Assembly (NCBI GenBank): GCA_937895305.1 | Contig: CALAXS010000172.1 | Coordinates: forward strand, 1 to 8,204 | Direction of reading: 5' to 3' | Length of the DNA: 8,204 bases | Source: an uncultured bacterium | GTDB taxonomy: Bacteria; Hydrogenedentota; Hydrogenedentia; Hydrogenedentales; JAEUWI01 | Part shown: in pieces, positions 1 through 5,664 of the stretch | How the letters are laid out: each line of letters begins with the position of its first letter | How positions within the stretch are numbered: position 1 is the first letter of the stretch | Position numbers and translations under genes: made by a program | The notes under the pieces: model-generated | What the model saw: only the letters and a program-made list of their open reading frames with translations | Told to the model about the DNA's origin: nothing | Database searches by the model: none

Positions 1-60
1 CTGACAAATATCATCCATAGATACAATTCCTAAGCAAGTAGCCCAAAGGGTTCTGTGGAG

Positions 61-84
61 AAAAAACAGGGGTGCAGACGCACC
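61..84 (-). terminator. Weak Rho-independent terminator-like hairpin, leftward
   Basis: Read on the minus strand, GGTGC-GTCT-GCACC forms a 5-bp stem with a tetraloop (71-84). It is followed by CCTG and then six T residues (A-run at 61-66). The stem is short and the T-run starts 4 nt after it, so this is weak. It could end transcription of the dehydrogenase gene about 170 nt after its stop codon, or act as an attenuator in the leader of an off-window gene. Confidence 0.3.
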
Positions 85-127
85 ATCACACTGATTTCCT
101 CTCTCTCTAGAGGTATATCGAAGCATA

Positions 128-156
128 TTTAAACTGAAAAGTCAACAAAATGTAAA
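128..156 (-). promoter_or_regulatory. Candidate sigma70 promoter, leftward
   Basis: On the minus strand TTTACA (complement of 151-156, five of six matches to TTGACA) is followed after 17 nt by TTTAAA (complement of 128-133, four of six matches to TATAAT). Spacing is ideal, but the surroundings are AT-rich, so chance matches are likely. It would serve a leftward gene starting near position 18, with a leader of roughly 100 nt. Confidence 0.25.
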
Positions 157-254
157 AACTGTATGCTTTATTTTTGCTATTTCATGCCATATTCTATTAA
201 TTATGTGTATTCTTCTACAAAATTCGCTTAGGTAAGTGCATATTCTATGGCGGG

Positions 255-1292
255 TCACGAAGCACAGGTCAGCACGATTTTTCCAAATTGTTTGCCGGCC
301 TCCATGCGCCCCTGTGCGGCCTGGGCCTCGTCCAGGGGATAGGTGGAATCAATAACCGGTTTAAGGCCCGTACTATTAACGAGGCTAAGTAAGCATCGGA
401 ATTCTTCACTGGAACCCATGGTGGAGCCAAGTATGGAAAGCTGCTTCCAATACAAGAGGGAAAGATTGCATTCTACGGTAGGTCCGGTGGTGATGCCGCA
501 ATGGACAATACGACCGCCTTTACGCGCTGCTTCAAAATTGATGGGCCAGGTACCCGCGCCCACGGTATCGATAATGACATCCACACCACGGCCTCCAGTA
601 GTATCGAGCACTTGCCTGGCCACTTTAGGGGTAGTGCTGTAGTTAATGCTGGTGTCTGCGCCCAGTTCCAGCGCCTTGCCGAGTTTTACATCACAGGAGG
701 AGGTGGCGATAACCCTGGCGCCAGCCTTGGATGCGAGTTGAACAGCGGCCAGGGCCACGCCACCACCAATACCATGAATCAGTACGGATTCGCCTGCGCG
801 GAGTTGGGCGCGACTGAAAAGCATGCGCCATGCGGTGAGGTGTGCAAGAGGAAGGGCTGCGGCTTCTTCCCAACTGAGGTGGGCTGGTTTGGGGTGGATG
901 TTTTTTGCAGGAACAACGACCTGTTCTGCGAAAGTACCCGGCGCACCAGCACCGATAAGGGTGAAGTCAGCGCACTCACTCTGTTCGCCACGAAGGCACC
1001 ATTCACAAGTGCCACAGCTGAGGCCGGGATCGAATATCACTTCATCACCCACCGTACAATTGGACACGCCATCACCGAGTGCCTGGACTACGCCTGCTCC
1101 GTCGGACCCGAGGACATGGGGAAAGGGGGGCTCCATGCCGGGGCGCCCTTTACGAACCCAAATATCAAGATGATTGAGGGCGGCGGCTTTCAGCGCAACC
1201 TGCACTTGACCGGGACCAGGCTCAGGGTTGGGCAGGTCGCCAATCTCCACTACTTCCATTGCACCATTCTGTTTTATGTAAGCTGCTTTCAT
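255..1292 (-). CDS. Zinc-type medium-chain dehydrogenase/reductase (alcohol dehydrogenase or quinone oxidoreductase-like)
   Basis: The 345-residue protein has the length and layout of the MDR superfamily, soluble cytoplasmic NAD(P)H-dependent oxidoreductases of alcohols, aldehydes, enones or quinones. The N-terminal GroES-like domain (about 1-130) contains the family segment G-S-D-G-A-G (62-67) and the structural-zinc cysteines C93, C96, C99 and C107. The Rossmann domain follows with H-G-I-G-G-G-V-A (173-180) as the nucleotide loop. Near N40-H41, where classical zinc alcohol dehydrogenases have the catalytic-zinc cysteine, an asparagine is found, and the usual G-H-E is G-S-D. Catalytic zinc may therefore be absent or differently bound; this is inference by motif position. 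The start at 1290-1292 was chosen because GGAG sits 7 nt upstream and the family N-terminus (M-K-A-A) begins there. A 15-residue upstream extension to 1337 is possible but unsupported. It is divergent from the transporter gene and monocistronic as far as can be seen. The substrate cannot be named. Confidence 0.9.
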   Translation of the reverse strand: MKAAYIKQNGAMEVVEIGDLPNPEPGPGQVQVALKAAALNHLDIWVRKGRPGMEPPFPHVLGSDGAGVVQALGDGVSNCTVGDEVIFDPGLSCGTCEWCLRGEQSECADFTLIGAGAPGTFAEQVVVPAKNIHPKPAHLSWEEAAALPLAHLTAWRMLFSRAQLRAGESVLIHGIGGGVALAAVQLASKAGARVIATSSCDVKLGKALELGADTSINYSTTPKVARQVLDTTGGRGVDVIIDTVGAGTWPINFEAARKGGRIVHCGITTGPTVECNLSLLYWKQLSILGSTMGSSEEFRCLLSLVNSTGLKPVIDSTYPLDEAQAAQGRMEAGKQFGKIVLTCAS

Positions 1293-1299
1293 CGGGATA

Positions 1300-1303
1300 C
1301 TCC
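1300..1303 (-). promoter_or_regulatory. Ribosome binding site fixing the dehydrogenase start
   Basis: GGAG on the minus strand lies 7 nt before the ATG at 1290-1292. It favours this start over the in-frame ATG 15 codons upstream (1335-1337). Confidence 0.6.
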
Positions 1304-1387
1304 ATCGCTTGCGAAACCTGGACACTACGGTACGCAACTATGCAGGGGCAGGTCAACATGATATAGGTGCCCGTACCATACCCTTGT

Positions 1388-1417
1388 TTGACCCTTAAAG
1401 ATTAAAGCCCCTATAAT
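1388..1417 (+). promoter_or_regulatory. Sigma70 promoter of the AGCS transporter gene
   Basis: TTGACC (1388-1393, five of six matches) and a perfect TATAAT (1412-1417) are separated by 18 nt. Transcription would start near 1424, giving a leader of about 50 nt before the ATG at 1475. This is the clearest promoter in the window. I see no equally good promoter for the divergent dehydrogenase gene. A minus-strand TTGACC within 1349-1356 has no good -10 box at proper distance. Confidence 0.7.
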
Positions 1418-1433
1418 CGCGTCTTAACTAAAT

Positions 1434-1464
1434 CTCAGGCATCAGCCATCTGCTGATTCTTGAG
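1434..1464 (+). promoter_or_regulatory. Leader hairpin just before the transporter ribosome binding site
   Basis: ATCAGC (1441-1446) pairs perfectly with GCTGAT (1452-1457) around a 5-nt loop. Beyond a 3x3 internal loop, CTCA (1434-1437) pairs with TGAG (1461-1464), whose last two bases are the first two of the purine-rich Shine-Dalgarno stretch. The fold could tune ribosome access or mRNA stability. No known riboswitch class is recognised, so the role is inference. Confidence 0.35.
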
Positions 1465-1470
1465 GGGAGG
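1463..1470 (+). promoter_or_regulatory. Strong ribosome binding site of the transporter gene
   Basis: AGGGGAGG lies 4 to 8 nt before the ATG at 1475-1477, depending on the register used. This decides against the in-frame TTG at 1460, which would place the site inside the coding region. Confidence 0.7.
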
Positions 1471-1474
1471 CCTC

Positions 1475-3061
1475 ATGCAGAAACTTTTTTTTAATCAGAT
1501 TTCTATTTATAAGATTGTCACCGTGGGCATGGTGCTTTTTATTGCGCTGGGCAGTGGGCTACCGGCCTTTGCACAAGAGGACGGTGTCGCTGTAGAAGCC
1601 ACAGAAATGGGGTGGCAGGATCGGGTTGATGAAAAATTTGGTGTGCTGGTGAGTTTTATTGAACCTGTCCTCTTCTATTCGGTATGGGAAAATGGCGATG
1701 AAGATATACAGGTCAAGGTCCCGTTGATCATTGTTATTCTGGTATTGGGCGGTATCTTCTTTACCTTTCGCTATGGCTTCGTTAACCTCTTGCTTTTCAG
1801 GCATGCTTTCGATGTAGTGCGTGGCAAATATGACGACCCTGAAGACGAAGGCGAGATATCCCACTTTCAGGCACTTACTTCAGCACTTGCTGCCACGGTA
1901 GGTCTGGGGAATATTGCCGGGGTAGCCCTTGCGATTTCTGCTGGTGGGCCAGGCGCCATCTTCTGGATGTGGCTTACGGCCTTTTTTGGCATGAGTATGA
2001 AATTTTCATCCTGCACCCTTGCGCAGGTCTATCGGCAAATTCAACCCGATGGCCATGTCCTGGGTGGACCCATGGTCTATTTAAAGAAGGGCATCGCAGA
2101 GCGCGTACCGTCGCTTGCCTTTGTTGGTGTCGTCTTCAGCCCGCTCTTTGCTGTGCTGACTATTGGTGCAGCTTTGGGGGGTGGCAATCTTTTTCAGGCG
2201 AACCAGACCTACAAGATTGTGGCTCAAATGACCGGCACGGAAGGCCAAACCTGGTTTGCCCTGGCTGTGGGGCTGGTCCTGGCTACCCTGGTGGCCATTG
2301 TGGTTATAGGTGGCATCAAGCGCATTGGTGAAGTGACGCAGTACCTGGTTCCTATAATGTGTGTAGGATATGTAGGGATTTGTTTAGCCATTGTCTTTAT
2401 GAATATAGGCGAAGTCCCGGCACTGTTGTCATCTATCTTTACCCAGGCCTTCAATCCTGATGCTGCCTATGGCGGGCTCATCGGTGTACTGGTTATTGGA
2501 ATGCAGCGAGCCGCTTTCTCTAACGAAGCGGGTCTGGGTTCCGCAGCGATTGCCCACGCTGCAGCAAAGACCGATGAACCTATACGGGAAGGCGTGGTCG
2601 CCATGCTGGGCCCCTTCATCGACACCATCGTAGTCTGCACCATGACTGCCCTGGCCATTCTTTGCACCAATGCCCATCTGGGTGTCGAAGGTCTGGAGGG
2701 TGTGGAAATCACAGCGAAAGCATTTGGTAGTGTTCATTCATTTCTACCTTATTTTCTCATGGCGGCTGTTTTTATCTTTGCGTACTCCACGCTCATTTCC
2801 TGGTCTTACTATGGTGAACGTGCTGTTGAATTTCTCTTTGGCAGAGCAGGGCTCATGCCTTACCGAATTATTTTTGTCATCATTGTGGTCATGGGACCCC
2901 TGTTAAGTCTGAAAAGTGTGGTCGACTTCTCAGACATGATGCTGCTAAGTATGGCCTTCCCCAATATTCTGGGCATGATCTTCTTGTCGGGTAAAGTTAG
3001 GAAACTGAAGAATGACTACGTGGCACGCCTGAAATCGGGCGAGATGGTAAAGACGAAATAA
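1475..3061 (+). CDS. Sodium:alanine/glycine symporter, AGCS family, with N-terminal signal peptide
   Basis: The 528-residue inner-membrane protein belongs to the alanine-or-glycine:cation symporter family, which imports small neutral amino acids with Na+. The family block is at about 143-166: G-L-G-N-I-A-G followed by G-G-P-G-A-I-F-W-M-W. Further family segments are G-G-P-M-V-Y-L (197-203) and A-F-S-N-E-A-G-L-G (347-355). About ten hydrophobic segments can be seen after residue 82 (for example 83-98, 212-234, 259-281, 288-310, 424-443 and 464-478). Before the transport core is a cleavable-looking signal peptide (hydrophobic 14-30, A-F-A|Q at 31-34) and a short acidic periplasmic stretch. Many AGCS members lack this extension, although signal-bearing forms are known in several Gram-negative groups. 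A strong promoter and ribosome site lie upstream. The gene is convergent with recD2 and looks monocistronic. The exact substrate (Ala, Gly or another) is not readable. Confidence 0.93.
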   Translation: MQKLFFNQISIYKIVTVGMVLFIALGSGLPAFAQEDGVAVEATEMGWQDRVDEKFGVLVSFIEPVLFYSVWENGDEDIQVKVPLIIVILVLGGIFFTFRYGFVNLLLFRHAFDVVRGKYDDPEDEGEISHFQALTSALAATVGLGNIAGVALAISAGGPGAIFWMWLTAFFGMSMKFSSCTLAQVYRQIQPDGHVLGGPMVYLKKGIAERVPSLAFVGVVFSPLFAVLTIGAALGGGNLFQANQTYKIVAQMTGTEGQTWFALAVGLVLATLVAIVVIGGIKRIGEVTQYLVPIMCVGYVGICLAIVFMNIGEVPALLSSIFTQAFNPDAAYGGLIGVLVIGMQRAAFSNEAGLGSAAIAHAAAKTDEPIREGVVAMLGPFIDTIVVCTMTALAILCTNAHLGVEGLEGVEITAKAFGSVHSFLPYFLMAAVFIFAYSTLISWSYYGERAVEFLFGRAGLMPYRIIFVIIVVMGPLLSLKSVVDFSDMMLLSMAFPNILGMIFLSGKVRKLKNDYVARLKSGEMVKTK

Positions 3062-3102
3062 GCCCTTGCCTGGCGGGCGGATTGAACTGGATATTCCCCT
3101 CG

Positions 3103-3148
3103 TTCCCATGCTTTGCGTGGGAATGCATACACCGGAGCTCTGCTCCGG
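3103..3148. repeat. Double-hairpin dispersed repeat (GTTCCCA...TGGGAA type)
   Basis: Two adjacent hairpins lie between convergent genes. The first pairs TTCCCATGC (3103-3111) with GCGTGGGAA (3115-3123) across a TTT loop, with one G-T wobble. The second pairs CCGGAGC (3132-3138) with GCTCCGG (3142-3148) across TCT and is perfect. The arrangement resembles a palindromic repeat I know as widespread in environmental bacterial genomes (a C-G-T-T-C-C-C-A hairpin followed by a GC hairpin with a T-C-T-like loop). No T-run follows on either strand, so it is not a standard intrinsic terminator. It could still block readthrough or stabilise the transporter mRNA 3' end. Only one copy is in the window, so its repeat status rests on recall. 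Confidence 0.5.
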
Positions 3149-3173
3149 AAAACGGGAGCATTCGACCATGATT

Positions 3174-3243
3174 GTTTCGACCTCGGTCCCGACTGGAAGT
3201 TGGGATACCGTTGGGGGGATTCCCAATCAAGTTGGGAATGACA
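3174..3243. repeat. Partial copy of the 5537-5651 inverted-repeat element, next to the recD2 stop
   Basis: The right 30 bases (3214-3243) are identical to 5622-5651 in the same orientation. They include a perfect 8-bp hairpin, ATTCCCAA (3219-3226) with TTGGGAAT (3232-3239). The segment 3205-3224 (20 bases) is instead identical to the reverse complement of the other half of that element (5557-5576), and weaker similarity continues left to about 3174. The copy therefore joins the body of one arm to the hairpin of the other. Its left terminus is missing. The unit ends only 3 nt from the recD2 stop codon at 3247-3249, so the hairpin would form just past the end of the recD2 coding sequence. No T-run follows it. 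Confidence 0.75.
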
Positions 3244-3246
3244 ATG

Positions 3247-5439
3247 CTACAGACTATTCCGCAACCGTGCAGTGAGGCGGGTGTTGCGTTGCACGGTTTG
3301 GATGTTGCGCACAGCACGGCCGATGGCCTTGGGATCACCCACAAGAATTACCAGTTTTTTACCCCGGGTGACTGCAGTGTAGAGCACGTTGCGCTGTAGC
3401 ATCATGTAGTGCTGGGGAAGCATGGGGATGACAACGGCTGGGTATTCACTGCCTTGGGACTTGTGTATGGTGGCGGCGTAGGCGAGACCCAAATCATCCA
3501 GGCTGGTGTAGGGATAAATCACCTTGCGCCCGTCGTCGAAGGTAATCTCCAGTTCCTGGGCTTCGTCGTCGGCCATGTTGATTCGCCCCACGTCGCCATT
3601 AAACACATCAAGCTCGTAGTTGTTGCGCAGTTGCATGACCTTGTCCCCCACTCTGAAATTTCGTCGTGGTATTGGGGCTCCTTTGGGATTCAAGCGTTCC
3701 TGCAATAACTCATTGAGGTTATTCACGCCCGCTTCGCCACGGCGCATGGGCGAAAGGACCTGGATGTCATTCACCGGGTCCAGCCCGAACTTTTTGGGCA
3801 TACGCTCGGATAAGAGTTCGAGTACGGTTTCCACACAACGCTCAGGATCTTTACGCTCGATGAGAAAGAAATCGTGCTCATTGAACTCCGGGTACTTCCC
3901 GGCATTAATGTGGTGGGCGTTGGTGATGATGCCGCTTTCTTCGGACTGGCGAAAGATGGTTTTGAGGCGCACCACAGGCAGGGCATTGCTGGCGATACAG
4001 TCGAGCAGCACATTGCCTGCACCGACGGAGGGCAGCTGGTCCACATCGCCCACGAGAATAAGTCGTGCAAAGGGGGGCAAGGCCCGCAGTAGGGCATGCA
4101 TCAACAAAGCGTCAATCATGGAGGCCTCATCTACGACCAGCAGGTCTGTCGCGATGGGGTTGGTTTCGTCTCGGGTGAAGCCCCCCTGACGTGGACTAAA
4201 TTCCAGCAGACGGTGCAGGGTACTGGCGTCGCGCCCGGTGGCGGCTTCCATGCGCTTGGCGGCGCGACCCGTGGGTGCAGCGAGGACGAAGGCGACGCCT
4301 TTCTTTTCAAGGATGGCGAGGAGGCTGTTGATGACCGTGGTCTTCCCCGTGCCGGGACCGCCCGTGATGATGAGGGTCTTGGCCTCTATACCCTGGCGTA
4401 TGGCTTCCTGTTGCTCCGGGGCGAGTTTAATGTCCTTGGTCTTCTCTGCCCAGGCGATGGCCTTTTCCACTTGCACCGTGGGCTTGTTACAGGGCGCACT
4501 ACACAAGAGCTTGAGCCGCGCTGCAATCCCCGTCTCGGCATGGTACATGAGGGGCAAGTACCAGGCATCTTCCTCCTGGAAGAGTCGCTTTTCCGCGACC
4601 AAAGCCTCTAAGGGTTGGGTAAGGGCTGCGTCCGGGACCTGGAGCAATTCACACGCTGCTGCACGCAGGTCCTCTTCGGGCAGGTAGACGTGGCCGTTCA
4701 ATTGCGCTTGCCCCAGTGCGTGGGTCAGCCCGGCCTGAAGTCGTTTGGGGTCATCTTTGGCGATGCCCAGATTCTGCGCTATCTTGTCCGCGCCGTGAAA
4801 GGCGATACCTGTGATGTCGTCTGCAAGGGTATAGGGATTCTGGCGTAGGACGGTCACGGCCTTGTCGCCGTATTGCTTGTAAATTTTTACCGCTTGCGCC
4901 ACGCCAATGCCCTGGCCCTGGAGGAAGACCATGATGTCTTGCAACGCGCGGTGTTCTTCCCAGGCCTCACGAATCTGGGTGGCCCGTTTACGCCCGATGC
5001 CGGACACGCTGCGGAGGCGCTCAGGCTGTTCGTCGATAACGCGGAGGGTTTCTACACCAAAAGCATCGACGAGGCGCTTTGCGTAGGTGGGGCCGATGCC
5101 GCTGATGAGACCGGAGCCGAGGTATTTCTCGATGCCTACTGCGGATTCCGGCATGAGGGTCTCGCAGTGTTCCACCTTGAGCTGGGGACCGAATTTCTGG
5201 TCCTCGACCCAGCGCCCACGCAGGCGCACCGTCTCGCCGGGGGATATGGAAAGCATGGTGCCGACGAAGGTGTCTAGCTCGGCGGCGCCATCACGACGCA
5301 TACGCGCCACGAGGAAGCCAGTGTCGGCACTCTCGAAAACGATGCGTTCGACTACGCCTTCCAGTTCAACGACAGGTTCGAGATCAGATTGGTCGGCTTT
5401 GGGGCGCACTTTGTTTTTTATGTATTGCTGTCGGTCCAT
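3247..5439 (-). CDS. recD2: RecD2-type (RecD/TraA family) 5'-3' DNA helicase
   Basis: The 730-residue SF1B helicase matches the length and layout of RecD2, the RecD homologue found in bacteria without needing RecBC. It is expected to unwind DNA 5' to 3' during repair or replication-fork processing in the cytoplasm. Domains: OB-like N-terminus (about 21-96), helix-hairpin-helix segments (113-128, 145-160, 175-191), then the helicase core. Motifs: L-A-P-E-Q-Q-E-A-I (339-347), Walker A G-G-P-G-T-G-K-T (360-367), A-P-T-G-R-A-A-K-R (388-396), Walker B D-E-A-S (437-440), G-D-V-D-Q-L-P-S-V-G (464-473), F-R-Q (496-498), A-T-I-H-K-S-Q-G-S-E-Y (656-666) and Y-T-A-V-T-R-G-K-K (687-695). All catalytic motifs are intact. 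The ATG at 5437-5439 has no good Shine-Dalgarno sequence, but no other in-frame start lies between it and the upstream in-frame stop. The gene sits alone between repeat copies, and no recB or recC is visible. Confidence 0.95.
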   Translation of the reverse strand: MDRQQYIKNKVRPKADQSDLEPVVELEGVVERIVFESADTGFLVARMRRDGAAELDTFVGTMLSISPGETVRLRGRWVEDQKFGPQLKVEHCETLMPESAVGIEKYLGSGLISGIGPTYAKRLVDAFGVETLRVIDEQPERLRSVSGIGRKRATQIREAWEEHRALQDIMVFLQGQGIGVAQAVKIYKQYGDKAVTVLRQNPYTLADDITGIAFHGADKIAQNLGIAKDDPKRLQAGLTHALGQAQLNGHVYLPEEDLRAAACELLQVPDAALTQPLEALVAEKRLFQEEDAWYLPLMYHAETGIAARLKLLCSAPCNKPTVQVEKAIAWAEKTKDIKLAPEQQEAIRQGIEAKTLIITGGPGTGKTTVINSLLAILEKKGVAFVLAAPTGRAAKRMEAATGRDASTLHRLLEFSPRQGGFTRDETNPIATDLLVVDEASMIDALLMHALLRALPPFARLILVGDVDQLPSVGAGNVLLDCIASNALPVVRLKTIFRQSEESGIITNAHHINAGKYPEFNEHDFFLIERKDPERCVETVLELLSERMPKKFGLDPVNDIQVLSPMRRGEAGVNNLNELLQERLNPKGAPIPRRNFRVGDKVMQLRNNYELDVFNGDVGRINMADDEAQELEITFDDGRKVIYPYTSLDDLGLAYAATIHKSQGSEYPAVVIPMLPQHYMMLQRNVLYTAVTRGKKLVILVGDPKAIGRAVRNIQTVQRNTRLTARLRNSL

Positions 5440-5536
5440 GATAAAAGATGCATTGTTCTCAGTTGAAGCTATACGATACCTGTAAGTGTTGTTGCGGATC
5501 GAGTGTGTCGTAGAAATAAAAAATAATTAAAACCAG
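5440..5536. other. Divergent control region between recD2 and the glycosidase
   Basis: This stretch must hold the recD2 promoter, and probably the glycosidase promoter unless that lies inside the repeat. On the plus strand TTGTTG (5489-5494) and TAGAAA (5511-5516) are 16 nt apart but match the consensus only partly. For recD2 I see AT-containing hexamers (a TATCGT/TATAGC area near 5467-5477) without a fitting -35 box. An A/T-rich run at 5511-5532 borders the repeat. No operator or riboswitch is recognised. Confidence 0.25.
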
Positions 5537-5651
5537 TGTCATTCCCGGCCCCGACCGGGAATCCCCCCAACGGTATACCAATGTTCAGTCAGAGCTTCGA
5601 CTGATAACCGGGTAAGTAACTGGGGGATTCCCAATCAAGTTGGGAATGACA
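5537..5651. repeat. 115-bp inverted-repeat element of three hairpins (MITE- or REP-like)
   Basis: The ends are a perfect 10-bp terminal inverted repeat, TGTCATTCCC (5537-5546) and GGGAATGACA (5642-5651). Each end also folds by itself. On the left, ATTCCCGG (5541-5548) pairs with CCGGGAAT (5555-5562). On the right, ATTCCCAA (5627-5634) pairs with TTGGGAAT (5640-5647). Both are followed on the inner side by a C-run or G-run. In the middle, TCAGTC (5585-5590) pairs with GACTGA (5599-5604), and GGTATACC (5572-5579) is a palindrome. It encodes no protein, and I see no clear target-site duplication at its edges. A second, partial copy lies at 3174-3243. The shape fits non-autonomous palindromic elements such as REP/BIME or dRS3-like repeats, but assignment to a named family is not possible here. 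Confidence 0.8.
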
Positions 5652-5657
5652 GGAAAG
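5651..5657 (+). promoter_or_regulatory. Ribosome binding site of the glycosidase, abutting the repeat
   Basis: AGGAAAG lies 7 nt before the ATG at 5665-5667. Its first A is also the last base of the inverted-repeat element, so the element lies directly against the translation signal and occupies nearly all of the immediate 5' leader. Confidence 0.5.
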
Positions 5658-5664
5658 CCAGCTT

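Larger units (their letters stand above)
1..254. other. AT-rich intergenic region / possible leader of an off-window leftward gene
   Basis: No convincing complete gene lies here. The stretch from about 120 to 240 is strongly AT-rich. At the very edge, a minus-strand ATG at 16-18 is preceded by AGGA (complement at 28-31) with a 9-nt gap and would open a reading frame M-D-D-I-C-Q running off the window. Six codons cannot establish a gene. If that gene is real, the region is its 5' leader; otherwise it is the 3' flank of the dehydrogenase gene that ends at 255. Confidence 0.3.

Noticed and set aside
98..113. CCTCT...AGAGG hairpin in the left intergenic region
   Set aside because: The stem is a simple CT/AG repeat of 5 bp and is not followed by a T-run on either strand. 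It is likely chance in a CT-rich tract.
501..1361. Long plus-strand open frame (286 codons) opposite the dehydrogenase gene
   Set aside because: Its translation is low-complexity in motif terms and matches no family, while the opposite strand gives a full MDR enzyme with a ribosome site. It is a shadow frame.
1460..1474. TTG start for the transporter five codons upstream
   Set aside because: The strong AGGGGAGG ribosome site would then lie within the coding sequence. The ATG at 1475 has it at proper distance.
3620..4189. Plus-strand open frame of 189 codons inside recD2
   Set aside because: It is rich in Ser/Arg/Thr without a recognisable motif and overlaps the intact helicase motifs on the minus strand. 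No ribosome site was found.
3214..5651. CRISPR array
   Set aside because: Only two copies of a palindromic unit exist, 2.4 kb apart with a gene between them. There are no regular spacers and no cas genes.
3174..5651. Composite transposon carrying recD2
   Set aside because: The flanking units are short and non-coding, no transposase or target duplication is visible, and recD2 is a common housekeeping repair gene. I kept only the weaker statement that direct repeats flank it.
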